From Straminergon stramineum (lineage: Eukaryota > Streptophyta > Bryopsida > Hypnales > Calliergonaceae), in assembly GCA_963920665.1 (NCBI GenBank), contig OY987263.1, forward strand, positions 30,306,547-30,370,546: 64,000 nt of DNA, read 5' to 3'. How positions within the stretch are numbered: the first letter of the stretch is position 1; each line of letters opens with the position of its first letter. The position numbers and the translations under genes were made by a program. Of the stretch, positions 1 to 12,600 are shown in pieces. A model generated the notes under the pieces. It saw nothing but the letters and a program-made list of their open reading frames with translations. It ran no database searches and had not been told where the DNA came from.

Positions 1-2619
1 GAATAGAATAGAAGAAAAAAGAAGAGAGAAGGAAAGAAATAGGACAAAGTAAACGAGCAAACTTCTATTAACTTACTCTATTATTAAAGCACAATTCATT
101 GCATCATATCGAGGGAGTTCATGGTAGAGGAGGGAGAACACCCAATGGGCACGATCAACAATTTGAGCTTGGAGGTTTAAGGCAAACCATCCCTAACTTT
201 TCCAATGTCCCTAATTAGTAGTTATTAACTCTAGTTGAGGCCCACCCCTAAGTCAAATCCTTAAGGCTATAGGTCAAGTCACTTCCTAGGGTATAAATCT
301 AGAGGGGAGGTTCATAGCTTTCCAAAAACTTAAGGCACACCCAAATTAGAGTAGAAACAAGGAAGTTATCAACAGATGAAGATTAGGATTTAATTTGGAT
401 GAAAAATAGTTAAACATAGAAGTAGGTAGTAAACGGAGGGGATTAGGAAGAGGTTATTAATTAGGGTCTAGAGGCAAAAGAAAAAAAATCACTTCCGAAT
501 TATAGATTACAAGAAATTAGTGAATGAAATTTTAAGCGCCAACTAGCAATTGAACTTCATTCATCAAGAACTTTTAGTGGGAATATTGGATTAGCAAGTG
601 TCTTAACAATCTGGAGAGCTAAGATTAAGGGCTACAAAGAAAAAATATGAACTTACCACAGAATAATAAATAGGCAAAGGCTAATCCAAGCCCTGAATGT
701 TGAAGAGAATCAATCATAAGGCTAGGAGGTAGAAGTTGAGTGAGGAATTTAGGTCTTTAAACTTATAGGAGAGTTTGAGTAGAACCCATAGGACCCTCCC
801 TATTAGAAAAAATAACAAAAAACCCAAAAGATAATGAGGGATGAAGTCTAAACTAGGATTGGATGAGAAATTTATAAAAGTTTTCACTTAGGATCAAACT
901 CTAGTTTATGTAGGAATAAGCTTCTTGAACCACTCCTAGAAATTTTGAATCATTTTGAATTAAGGAACTAGACTTAATTGATGAATGAAGTTTGAAGAAC
1001 CAAGTAGTGGTTAAACTTCATCCGTTTATAACTTTGGCTAGAAAAGTCGGATAGGATCGAATTTTAGGTTTGTAGAAATGGAAAGGAATGCTCTAGAGGA
1101 TTTTAAAGTTAGTTCCTCCCAAACATAAGTTCCATCCAAAACTATAATAGCCTCATCCATTCAATTAGCCAAGGACACCAGAAGTAGATTAAAAAATTCT
1201 TGCATATTTGGGGTTACATTAGGCACTTAGAAAAAGATCCATTGCTTGGAAGTCAAAATGGACCACGCTTAGACATCCAAAAGTAGGATTCACCTAATCA
1301 AAACCCAAAACCTCATTGTACTCGCGATTTATCAAAGGTGGATAAATTCGCCCTCACACATGGGTTATCCAAAGATATTGTATGTAAATGTGTAATTGTG
1401 AACCTCAATTTGTATCTAAATTTTGGCAATTGCTCTTTGAAATTTTTTAGATGATGATCAAATTTTTGTTGACACTTCATCTTCAATGGAAAAACGAGTG
1501 AATGAATTGAGTCTTAGGACAATATTTGTAGTGTACTGTAATCTACTAATATGATGATTGGGCATCCTTAATGTTGCTAGAAAAGTTTGCATACAACAAG
1601 AGTGTACTTGTGTCAATTCAAGAGTCTCCATTTTAAATCAACTATAGTTAACATTAAAAAATAGACGTGCTACCAGCTTGAAAAAAGGGAATACCCTACA
1701 ACAAAGAATTCCTCAACATGCCTAAAAAAGCTACATACATCAATGAAAGAAAGAACATCTTGAAGAAGCTCAAGCTCATTACAAAAAATAAATTTTTGAA
1801 TAGGCGTTCAAGTGTGGCTACTACAATGCAATATCAAGACTTTTTGCTCATGCAATAATCTTGATTATTACATGATTGGACCATTTTGCATTGAAAAACA
1901 AATCAATAAGGAATCATGCTTCCCTAGAAGAATTCAACATCCACCACCTTACATAGAGATAGATTACTAGTAGGAATGTGAATTATGAAATCAAGAACAT
2001 CCTCGATTCAACAAGGTCAAGTACAATACCTTGTTCATTGGCATAAATATCCAATTAGTGAGCGTAAGAGGGAACCAACTTCAAACTTGACTAATGCACC
2101 TTTGAAGATCTAAGAATTTCATAATCAATAAACGAAAAAACCAAGAGTCACTACAAGATTTAATTAAAGCACAACAAAACAAATTCTTTGAAGAATCTTG
2201 GAACTAAAAGGGGGTTGATATCACAGATGTAGAAAGAATGTGGAAGCTTCTTAAAAAACTTTCTCCTTGATAAAAGCAGCTCAAGTTGCTTCTAAACTCT
2301 TGAAAATTTCTCAAGTAACTTATAGAATTCGTGGAAGCTTATAAAAGCTTTTAAATCACCTTCCATACTTGACAAACAAGCTTAAGATCCTAGAGTATAT
2401 ATAGGAGTCAAGATTGAGAGGGTCCTTAGTCTCGACAAGTGACTCTAATATCTTAGCTCATAGCACCCAACCTTAGCTTTTGACCTAAAGTCTACTTTTC
2501 TGTATTTTTGTTTTCTTGAATACATCTTGCATTTTTTAGTAAAATTACAACTTTGTGCCTTTGTTGAGATTCTTATCTAGATTTACTCTTACTTTTGTCT
2601 AGGTTCATTTGTTATATAC
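1..2619. other. AT-rich intergenic DNA, no gene recognised
   Basis: No ORF of useful length and no protein similarity that I can recognise. A TATA-like run (TATATATAGG) near 2395-2405 inside a segment rich in short AAGCTT-type words hints at an old LTR, but I found no paired LTR, primer-binding site or pol motif. Confidence 0.4.
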
Positions 2620-3246
2620 AATATGTTGTCTTTTTCATTCATATTTTCTATTCTAAATTAAATGGATTTCAAATTTAAATTATAAAATTATAATTTTCAA
2701 TTTAAACTTCATTTATGGTAATATTTGAGGTTATTCTAATATATATTTTATAAGAGATATCATTTTATTTTTGCCCTTAACTTTTAAAACTTACAATAAT
2801 TTGATTTCCATCAAAAATTTTGACAAAAAACAACATTAAGAGAAAATATATTTTTTCACTAGCAAAAAATATCCAAAAAATTGTACATCAATGAACTAAA
2901 AGTACAAATTGGTTTGATAGTCAAATTTGATTTCAAAGTCTTATTGTGGCTAGTTTGGGTGTAAGAAATAAAATAACTAATTGAAAAATTTTAACACAAA
3001 TCTCCATTTCTACTTGAACCTCTTGTTTTTGCTATTCTTACTTATTTATTTATAAAATTTGCAACAAAAATTATAATTTTATGATATTAATTATAATTTT
3101 TCAATTATATTGCATAGTGAAATATACAATAGTTTTTGTATGAAGTAATAGAAATATAGGATTGATATTCAAACATAATCTAATAACAAACATTCACCTC
3201 AAACATGATATTTGACGAATTGGCGGTAGATCTTGTCTTTAAGGAG
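2620..3246 (+). repeat. Family D TTAA-type element, 5'-truncated copy
   Basis: This segment is homologous in direct orientation to about 35730-36369, and in reverse orientation to the left part of the element at 9368-9965. Shared blocks include a stretch around 'TTTTTCATTCATATTTTCT' and a right-hand block with 'CATGATRTTTGA'. The right end runs into TTAA at 3247-3250. The left terminus seen in the other copies is absent, so this copy is truncated. It has no coding ORF. Confidence 0.6.
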
Positions 3247-3740
3247 TTAAAGTAACTTACCCCTATCCTAACTCTACAATACAATTTCAACAACTACTAC
3301 ACTTAAACCATTACAACGAAATCTCCTTATACAAAATATTTTGTTAACATCCAAATTGACTAACTAACCCCATTCTAACTTTACAATATATTTCAATAAC
3401 TCCTACACTTAAAACAATAAAACTAACAACATTGCTAGCACGTGAGTTAGGAGCAACAAGCGATGAGCAAGGAATGAGGAATGGTAGGTAGGAAGCAAAG
3501 ATTTCGGAAAAAAAAGGTAAAAAAATAGACTAAAGTAGATGAAAATGGATGAATGTGAATGAAAAAAATAGATGAAGATGGAGGAAAACAATGGATGAAG
3601 ATAGATGATAAAATAGGACAAAAAGAACACAAAAAATAAAACTAACTATTGACTAACTAAATCTCCAATTTATACCAAAATGTCATCAATTATTGTCAAA
3701 ATCAACGCTTCCTTCTGTCAATACTCTTACTAGAGTTACA

Positions 3741-4007
3741 ATCATCACAAAGTTTAGAACCTACGGTTTGTCAACAGTTATTATGTTGTTATTCTTGTTT
3801 CATGGGTTTGCATGTTAATATACAATCTAGTGCATCATTATAATGCATTACTTGCAATTGAAAGTAATGCATTGTAACAATGCGATAAATTGTACAATAA
3901 TGCATTGTAATGATGTGCTAAATTGTATATTAATGTGTGAACCCACGAAACAATGATAACCACATAAGAATTGTTGACAAACCGCAGGTTCTAAACTTTG
4001 TGATGAT
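3741..4007. mobile_element. Foldback (long palindrome) MITE-like element
   Basis: The two halves are near-perfect inverted repeats of about 120 bases each. The left arm starts ATCATCACAAAGTTTAGAAC and the right arm ends with its complement, GTTCTAAACTTTGTGATGAT. Inner parts also pair: TTTGTCAACAGTT with AATTGTTGACAAA, GTTTCATGGGTTTGCA with GTGAACCCACGAAAC, and several ATGCATTA words. It has no coding capacity. The structure is that of a foldback element or a MITE that would give a long hairpin RNA. Confidence 0.75.
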
Positions 4008-5075
4008 CCAATTGTCAATGTGAGGATTCAAACTCTAAACCATTGCATTGCTAAATTCTACATCATTGGCTATTTTCCAAACATTACCAAGACATCCACC
4101 ACATACAAGAGAACTCATTTGTGTGAATAAATATAATTCCAATACAACTTGTCATACATTAATTTTCCTCATGAATCTCATAGCTAGACTAATCCTTTCT
4201 TGCTCTCCCGTCCCTTTCATGTTATTGGATACTATAGAGAGAGAAAAAAAATCTCCCTTGCTCCTAACAAAGATACTTAGTTTTGATATCACTTACTTTA
4301 CCTTTGAGACAAAAGTATTAAATTCAAGATGAACAAATTCTTAATTTAATATGCTAATTTCAAAACGAGATTGGAGTCTCTTTTCTCTCTCTACAATCTT
4401 GAATTTTTTTCTAAAATGATATTAATGAATGTTTTTGGAATATAGAAGACCATCTCTACATCATGATGGAAACCAACTACTTTAATTTATTCAAATTTTT
4501 CTACAAAACTTGTTTGAGAAAAAAAATGTCCAATGGCTTTAACTTGTTACAACTTTTTGAAAAATGTATAAGTTTTTTGGCTTTAAATATGTGTTAATTA
4601 TCAATAAATATTGGTAGGTGGCATAGGGAGTCTCAAAATTTGTACACAAAGCTTGAACAAACACACTTCATGAAGCTCTTTGTTAAGATATTAGGAAAGA
4701 TTTGAGGGCATAAAGAGACTATTTTAGGCTTGTTTCTTGTGCTAGAAACGAGGTATTGTTGTTCAAAAAATAAAAAATTAATGTTTAATTCTTAAATTTT
4801 TTAATAAATTAATTAAATAATATTATTTGATGTAGCAGAGTCATTGCCACATCAAATCGTTGTTGTGGCAACATTCCCTACTATTTGGGAACTTGCAAGC
4901 TTCCAGAGGGTTGAAATCCTTTGTAATGGGTAAAACATCAATAGCTTTAGGATGCAATTGAAACACATCAAAACCTAGGTTAATAATAATTATTATTGTG
5001 AAGAATCTAAGTCCTAAAAATTGTGTTTTTTTCAAACATTGTCAATTAAATTTGAAATCAAATCATATACTTTAA

Positions 5076-5642
5076 CCCCTAAAGGACCAAGTGTCCGTTC
5101 AAAGTACACAAGAAATTTCAAGTAGGCTCCTATGAAGTCATTTTTAGACGGATGTTTATGAAATTTGGACATAATGTGTAACTATGTATCCCCTTCCTGA
5201 AAATCTAATTTTTTTCTGATCAAGTGCCTAGATCAAAAGGTATGCTACCCTAAACTTTGTGGGCAGCTTAGGCAGCATGTGCAAAACTCTTCCTATGATT
5301 TTGAAATTTGGTGGGTGTGTAGCTTACATGATCTTAGATGCAAGTGTCAAAAAAAATAACCCAATTTAGTATAAGAATCTCATCCTAGAAGGAGTTAAAG
5401 TTTGCAGGCCATGTCAGGCAAGGTTGGAAAAAAAATTTCACCTAACTTCAAACATTACAATCTTTCAATCCATACGGTCAAAATTTCTAAATTTTTTTCT
5501 ACATGTTCCCAAAGAAGTCTAGTTTAAATTCGTAAGGTTGAATTTTGAAAAAACAAATTTTTTTTTCACTTTTTTCTTGGTGCCCTAAAAAGTGGCAGTC
5601 TTTGACAATTTCTGCCCAAAATATGCCTCAGTCCTTTAGGGT
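5076..5642 (+). mobile_element. Non-autonomous TTAA-type TIR element, family A, copy 1
   Basis: It begins CCCCTAAAGGACCAAGTGTCC directly after TTAA (5072-5075) and ends GTCCTTTAGGG before TTAA (5643-5646; one G of the terminal GGGG has changed). The whole length aligns with the reverse complement of 6062-6624, with many point differences and short indels. No transposase is encoded. A 4-bp TTAA target site with CCC/GGG termini is the piggyBac-type signature; Kolobok and Sola3 also duplicate TTAA. Confidence 0.75.
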
Positions 5643-6061
5643 TTAATTATTTGTAGGGGTACTATAAGTTTTTACAAACCAAGATTCCTCAAAGATTTTG
5701 CATCACTAATGTAAATAGGATGAATTCATACAAGCTCTCCATTTTTGTGTGTATATCTAGTTCAAACAAGGATGTTCTTGTATATTAATAGAAATTCAGA
5801 AATGAAGTCAAAATTTCAGATTAAAAGAATGTATAAACTCTTTGACTTGTCCTTCAATAGAATGTTAGATAGTTAGAATTTAAGATATTATTGTTAATTT
5901 TTGGTAGAATGTTTATTTTATGAATAACCACAAGCTGGTTCTAAAGTTAGATACACAAGGAAAATTGAGAGAAGTGTTGGAATATATAATAGAAATAAAA
6001 TTAGATTTATCATTGTCAAAAAACAATGTTTTATATTACTTAGTTTTGAACTTGTAGTTAA

Positions 6062-6624
6062 CCCCTACAGGATGAGGCACATTTTGGGCACAAATTGTGA
6101 AAAACTGCCACTTCTTTGGGCAGTAAGAAAAAAATGAAAAAAAAAGTTTTTTTCAAAATTCAACCATAAAAATTGGTACTAGACTACTATAGGAATATGT
6201 GGAAAAAATTTCAGAAACTTTGACTGCACAGATTGAAAGATTATAACGTTCGAAGTTAGAAGAAAAAGTTTTTTTTTGACCCTACCCAACAGGGCCAGCA
6301 GACTTTAACTCCTGTGAAAGTGAGATTTTTACACTATACATGGTTATTTTTTTGACATTTGTATGTTACATCATATAAATTACATACCTTTAAAATTTTA
6401 GAAGTAAAAGAGGAGTTTTGCAAAAGCTGCTTGATAAAAATAAAAGTTCGGGGCAACATAACTTTTGATCCGGGCACCCAATTGGAAAAAAATATATATT
6501 ACCACTTAGGGGGTACATGTTTACACCTTGTGTCAAAATTTCGTGAACATCCGACCAAAATTGACTTCATAGAAGCCTACCTGGATTTTGATTGTCTGTT
6601 CAACAGACAATTGTCCTATAGGGG
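6062..6624 (-). mobile_element. Non-autonomous TTAA-type TIR element, family A, copy 2 (inverted)
   Basis: It is flanked by TTAA at 6058-6061 and 6625-6628, with termini CCCCTACAGGATGAGG and CAATTGTCCTATAGGGG. It is the inverted counterpart of 5076-5642, separated from it by about 420 bases. An 89-codon open frame inside it (6359-6628) is a chance ORF: it runs through the terminal repeat and resembles nothing. Confidence 0.75.
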
Positions 6625-6628
6625 TTAA

Positions 6629-9363
6629 TTGAGCTTATAGAAATTGTTGCATTCTAAAATTGTCAATTGGGATTAAGAAAATTGTCAATGATTGAAAATT
6701 GTACAAAAAAATCACATGAAAAAAGAAATGCAAATATCATACACTGTCATTTGTATTTAAATAGGCCTTGCCAAGAGCCCTTATTCTTTATTCTTATTTC
6801 AATCTTTTGAAAGTTATTCTTTATCACCCCCCCCTAAATTCTAAAGTGACCATCTTAAGGTTTCTATTCACTTAAAATAATAGTTTCTAAGGGAGCTAAA
6901 ATTCTAAATTCTATTTATGAAACTGTTTATTTTCATTTAAATTTATAATGGTGTAATTACAATATATAGTTATGACAAAAAAAGAAACTATATAATGTTG
7001 TATGTTGTATATGTTGAATGTTGCATATATAAATTTAAAACTAAAATGTTTGTTTTAAGTGTTTTAAATTTTACTATTAACCCTGGAAGGCCACCAACTT
7101 CTTGACCAAAAACTAGGTTAGGATCTATAGCAAATTCATTTCTTTGAGATTTTGCAAAGTGAAACAAATTATCTTTTACAACACTACACATCTTTAAAAA
7201 AATTGTATAGAACAAACAAATTCAAACCAACTAGACTCTACCAAATATTATAATATTTATCCACATCCTTTCTTGAAATCCAACAATAAATATTTTCATT
7301 GTAATTATTGCAACATCTTCACAAAAAATTTAGATTGTCATAGTTCAATTTGAATTTGGAAATTTCACCCATTCTGCTCTTGTCATAGTATCTTGTTCAT
7401 CCCTTCCTTATACAAGACTTCTTTTCCTAGTTTAATTTTACAATGTTACACATATACATTAAGTTTTGAGAATCAAAGAGTGCTACAAGAAAGTGCATGT
7501 CTCACTAACAACAATTTAGTTAAAAAAATAATAAGAATTAGTGGTTTGGGTATTGTGAAATTCAATGATTGCAATGTTGTAGTTTAATTATAAAAGAGAT
7601 CAATCAATTGATGGATCGGTCTTCTCTAGAAGTATTTCAAATGGTAAAAATCTTTGAAATTCAATGATTTTGACATTATAGGTAAAACTAGAGATAAACT
7701 TATTGTGCACAAAGTCCCTCTTCAAGGGTCATTTTTCGAGGAGTGCAATAAATGGTAGAAGTAGTCATATAGGTGTGACCAAATGTAGGGTGCGAAAAAA
7801 CATTGGGGTAAAAAATTATAATTTGATTGATTATACTATAGTGTATACAAAATGTCATTGTGGGTATTAATTGTAAGTACTATAGAGTGTGGAATAATGG
7901 GATGCATTAGGAAAAAATTAGATCTAAGATACCCCTTTTCTATTATTTTAGTGGGACAAAAGTCTCAATTATGGATTTAGAGTGACATTTAACCCCACAT
8001 GTATATGACATTGTCCTTCTATTCTAGATTCTTTAAGCTCTAATGATTTAAATGGCATACCAATGTTAGTTTGAGAATAAAATGAAGGTCATTAGCCTAT
8101 CACATGCAATCTATGTTATATTTTGATTGAGCTTTTATTATGCATAAATGAGTATGTTATGTATTTACCAACAACTATGCACTAGTAAACAACCTCATTA
8201 AGCATTTCAATTGGCCTCCAATTAATTTTTGATGAGACTTAGGTTCATCAAATATTAATTAGTAAGGATTCTTGATCTAGTCGTTATAAGTTTGGAAGGC
8301 CATGTGAGTTATTTGTCTTGGTTTGTATGTAAGTAATCAAATTCTCACATCAAGTTGTCCCCATGATGGTATGTTCAACTTGCCTAATTGGTCAAACCAC
8401 ATACACTATCTATGCATGCTACTTTATATGCTAATTTCCTCACAAAGGGCTCTGTATCTCACAAAGAGTTGAGAATGTTTTTAGGTTGCATGATCACAAA
8501 GCTTTGAAATTGAACAAATTCTGGAATCTTCTCTCTTCAATTAAGATAGGGCCCGCATTTTAGCCTTTGTTTGTTGTTTCCACAAGCATTACTGTTTTCT
8601 AGAAAATAAGCTTTGAACAAAGCAATTTTGTCAAAGATGGCTTCTACTTACTTAGTCTACTTGAAATTGTCAGGTTTTGTTTGTATTTTTATTTTTTCTG
8701 ATATGTATTTTGGACTTCTTGAATTATTTCCAATAACTTTTCTTTGAAAGAGAAATGGGATTGGCATCTAACCAAGTTGTTTCTTATTTTTTAGAGCTTT
8801 GTGGAATGTAATATGAATTTCTAGACGTTGAAGCTCTAAAATGTTAAGAAGCCCCGTAATTGTGAATCCTAAACCCTACACCCAATTCTGTAATTGTGAG
8901 TAGTGCAAAAAAATTAAACTAATATAGTATATGATATATTCATTGTGATTGGAAATTTCCATTAATGTATGCCCCTCCTTTAATGAACCACATTAGAAAA
9001 TTACATAATGATAGGGTGCAAAATAAATAATAGACAAAAAAATAATATCCCCCCATTAAATACTTGGTATTCACAACTATATCCTTATTTTTTTTAGAGA
9101 TTGCACCCCAGAGGGTCATTTGAACGGTATTTTGTGTGCCCATTGAATTGGTGATAGCTTGGTTGTTAGATTGAAATTTAACAAACAAGCAATAAGTTTT
9201 CTTCACTACATTTTGACATGTAGCATGGGCAATGCAAAGTCATTGCAATAAGACTTTCTTTGTCTAGAATACCTTAGATATCATCCCTATAAAAGTTTGA
9301 AAAAAAACTACTTTAATTTTCTATAATAACTAAGTTTGGCTATTGGGCAAGATCCAAAACATT
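6629..9363. other. AT-rich intergenic DNA, no gene recognised
   Basis: No supported gene. One weak TIR candidate begins TTAA|CCCTGGAAGG at 7077 and may end near CTTCAAGGGTCA at about 7728, but the ends are too diverged to call. Confidence 0.4.
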
Positions 9364-9367
9364 TTAA

Positions 9368-9965
9368 CTACTAAAGGATCAAATCCATTACAAAATGGTC
9401 AAATATCATGTTTGAGATAAATTTAGACTTTTCATTTGTGTTCAAATACCAATCTTATATTTTTATTATATGTGACATTAAAGATTATGTATCATTGTTA
9501 GAAATATCAATTTGTTTTGTGAAAATTTGTTATTGTTAAAATTGTTTTAGCAAAAAGTGAAATAAATGATCAAATGTATCATAAGATTATATTTAGTTTC
9601 ATTTTTAAAAATTTTAAAATTATTTCAATTACAATGTACAATAGAATAATGTGGAAAAATAAATGAAGGTTAGAATGAGAAACACAATTGTTTTGTAAAT
9701 TAAATTCAAAAACCATTTTAAAAGAAGAAAATGCCAATGAAAAACAACAACATTGTGTAATTTGGATTCTAACACATAGAGCTTGCAATTGCAATAATTT
9801 TTTTCTATTTTTTTCTATTTACAAAATTCTAAAGTGGGATAGAAACAAAATTTGTCAAACTTCATTTTCATAGTTAGAATCAAATATCCTAAATGGCTGT
9901 TTTGAAAGTCACAATCAAAGCTGACCAAGGATCATCCATAAGTTGGATGCATGTACCTTTAGGGG
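9368..9965 (-). mobile_element. TTAA-type TIR element, family D, short copy
   Basis: The left end TTAA|CTACTAAAGGATC lies at 9364 and the right end CCTTTAGGGG|TTGA at 9966-9969. The right 75 bases match the reverse complement of the left end of the element at 35520: both share ACAATCAA(A/G)(G/C)(C/T)TGACCAAGG. The left 120 bases match the reverse complement of the right ends at 3246 and 36369. It is about 600 bp, against 850 bp for the 35.5-kb copy, so it carries internal deletions. No coding content. Confidence 0.7.
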
Positions 9966-10599
9966 TTGACAAGTCTTATGATTGTTTAGAAAAATTTCTT
10001 TTACAAGAACTTACAATTGCAAATTAAACATTTGCACATCAAAATATAGCTTAGAAGTAATTAACTTGAAAAATGGGGACAAAAATTATAAAATTGAGGT
10101 ATTCTCCCTAAATTGTAAAAGTGAAAGGATGATTGAAAGTTTGGGCATGAGTGGCTTCATCAAAATACAAAGGGAAACATAATAAAGTGTAACAACAAAA
10201 TATAAAGCAAAGACTACTTGGATTATCCAACATTTATAAGTTCACTCTTAAACAATAGAACCATCGTGGTGATCACAAACCATGATTTTGTTTTAAACAA
10301 GATGAATATTTGCAATTTTCATTTCTATAAAAACTATGAAAGTCATTGAGCAAAATACTTGAGTCCAATCTAAATCAATTGTTCTCCTAAGTGAAAAATG
10401 AAACTTCAATAAATAAATATGATCTCGATTTTTTTCATTTTAAAAAAAAATTCTTAAAATAAAATGTATTATAGGAGCTTTGCAAAATATAATTTTATTC
10501 CAATCCATAAACAAGAGCACATTTTTTGCCACATTAAGTTCAAATTTTCATTCTTGGTTAGCACAAAAAATACAAAAATTAGAAATGAAATTTTATATT

Positions 10600-11420
10600 T
10601 CTTTGGTTTTAATAGGATATAATTTTGTCTCTTTGGAAAAACAATGAAAGATTTAATTTGAATCCATTTTGGTTAGCAATAAGAAAATTATAGAGCTTTA
10701 TTTTTGGGTTGTAATCAAAGCACTTCCTAGTAAAAAAAGAATACATGGATTTTTTTTGTATTTCATTTTTACAAATTTTTTTGAATTTGATAAATCAATT
10801 GGTTTTGGATCTTTTATTTAAATAATCTCAATATTGGAATTATTTAGCATGTTTCAATTCCATCTTGCAATGTATATTGAAGAGTAAAATTAGGTTGCCT
10901 TTCCCTAATTTCTTGACATTTTCTAAAATATGAATATTTACTATTATTATTTAAGGATTTAGTAATTTTTGTCAACCTAGAACCATGTGTGTGGCATGCA
11001 TTGGTGCACTAATTTTGGGTTTGAATCAAAGAATCACAAGCGCCTCCACCTAGACAAGTGGTGAGTGATGAGGTAAGTTTTTGCATAAGGCAACCTAAAT
11101 TCCTAATTATTAAAACAACCACAGTTTAGACTTTTTGTAGTTTTCTTTTCATTTGGAGTCGATTCCTTTTTTAGAAAAAATTCAGAATTAAAATTCATTT
11201 TATTTTGATTTAAAATTTTTTTTACCAAACTCTCAATCCCATTGTCTCCAATAATTTTTTTGTAATCCAAAATCTGAAGTGCAAAAAATTGAGGTTACAA
11301 GGATTGAAAGTCTTGAAATAAAGTTGGACAATGATTGGCACAAAAGAAAACTTTTCATTACTTTAAATGAAAATATTTCGCAATCTACACTATCAACTTT
11401 TCTAATAACTTCTTCAATAT
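10600..11420 (+). repeat. Degenerate family-T3 element copy
   Basis: Ordered blocks here match the interior of the element at 42967-43883. Examples are the AATTATAGAGCTTTATTTTTGGG and TCCTAGTAAAAAAAG region, the CTCTCAA...CAATTTTTTGTAAT region, and AGTGCAAAAAATTGAGGTTA followed by a TTTCGCAATCTACACTATCA block. The ends were not identified, so the boundaries are approximate. Confidence 0.45.
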
Positions 11421-11898
11421 AAGCTCATACTAATTTAGTGCATGATCCTATGCTTTGATATGCAACAAACAAAAATTCTATAATATATTTTCCTTTGGAC
11501 TAAATATAATAGTTCTAAGTGCATTTTGAAGAAATAGAAGGTTGAGATCCTTCAAAAGGTTATATTGTTGACTCTCTTTCCTTGTATAAATGAAGGAACC
11601 AATCTCCCTTGAGCATACCATAACAATATTCAGATAATAATTTTCATAAAAAAACAACAAGAAAGTATCTCTTCTACATTGAATAGGGGTGTTAAGGGGA
11701 CCATGGTAATTAATCGGCATTTCACACAATATAAATATCTACCATTATTGTACAACAATAGTTATTGAGGTGTCCAAGGGATGTACAACATATTTCAAAT
11801 ACCTACAACTTTTCACAATCAATCCCTTTAATTTTTTGGTCCCCTTAATACCCATGCAAATTTGTAAGAAACCTAGTCCATCTACACTTTAAGTTAGG

Positions 11899-12144
11899 TT
11901 GTTTGTTTGTTTCATTTTATTTGTTTATTTGTTTCAATGAGATCTCCTAGAATGTGCATCTCCTGGTTGTGTGCTTGGTAATGTTGGAAAGCCCTTGGCG
12001 AGGAGGGGTGCATGGACTTTCTTTCGAGATGTTTTGACCTATGGTGTGAAAGTTATTGAATTTCAAAGTTGTTTTTTGACAAAAAAATTAGCAAAATAAT
12101 TTTACTTCCATTTTGATTGTGGAAATGGCACAGGGCACACTAGT
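11899..12144 (-). repeat. R1 retroposon-like repeat, copy 1 (upstream of MOS1-like gene)
   Basis: This is one of three copies (see also about 32180-32423 and 56820-57044), all in the same orientation. Read on the minus strand, the copies start at ACTAGTGTGCCCTGTG and end in an A-rich tail of CAAA/CAAAA-type units. The middle contains the shared words TGCACCCCTC and CAATAACTTTCACACC. The simple-repeat tail suggests a SINE or the 3' end of a LINE. I see no clear pol III A or B box. Confidence 0.65.
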
Positions 12145-12511
12145 CTTCCATGAAAATTGCATAAAAACAGAGAGCAAATTTTTTCCTTGGTCTTCCCAAT
12201 TGCAACTTCCAATGCAAAGCATCCAACTCTTCCAACAAACCAAGAATCTGGAATCCCAATGACACTTCCGTGCAGAAGTACAACGAGGAACCCGACTTCA
12301 AACGGTTTGGATAGGGCCCCAACCGGGTATATCAGAAAAGTTATCGCCGGATAGCACTGGTGACCCCCGGTCGCCGGGAACGGCGCGCGGAACCGGGCGT
12401 GGGGGACTGCGTTGCTAATGCTGTACGTCCTGTAGCAGGGAGGCGTTTGAGAGCGCTGGCGTTGTTCGTGCTGCGGTTCAATTGCGGAGAGTGTTGCGTC
12501 CGTGTCGAGGC

Positions 12512-12600
12512 CCTTTCTTCTTCTTCCCCTTCTGTCTCTTTCTCTTTTTCTCTCTCTCTCCCTTCTCTTCCCCTCTCTTCTCTTCTCCCCCTTTCCCCGT
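12512..12600 (+). promoter_or_regulatory. CT-rich tract in the presumed promoter or leader of the MOS1-like gene
   Basis: This is an almost pure C/T tract of about 90 bases, in a sharp switch from AT-rich to GC-rich DNA. I see no TATA box nearby. Y-patches and CT repeats near transcription starts are common in TATA-less plant promoters, so transcription of the downstream gene probably starts close to here. The exact start cannot be read from sequence alone. Confidence 0.45.

Noticed and set aside
1350..2600. Possible LTR retrotransposon remnant
   Set aside because: A TATA-like motif exists, but I found no paired repeat, primer-binding site or protein similarity.
6359..6628. 89-codon ORF as a gene
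   Set aside because: It lies wholly inside a TTAA-type MITE and ends in its terminal repeat, and the other copy of the element does not keep the frame.
7077..7728. Another TTAA-type element (TTAA|CCCTGGAAGG ... CTTCAAGGGTCA)
   Set aside because: The right flank is not TTAA and TIR similarity is only about 8 bases; no second copy was found.
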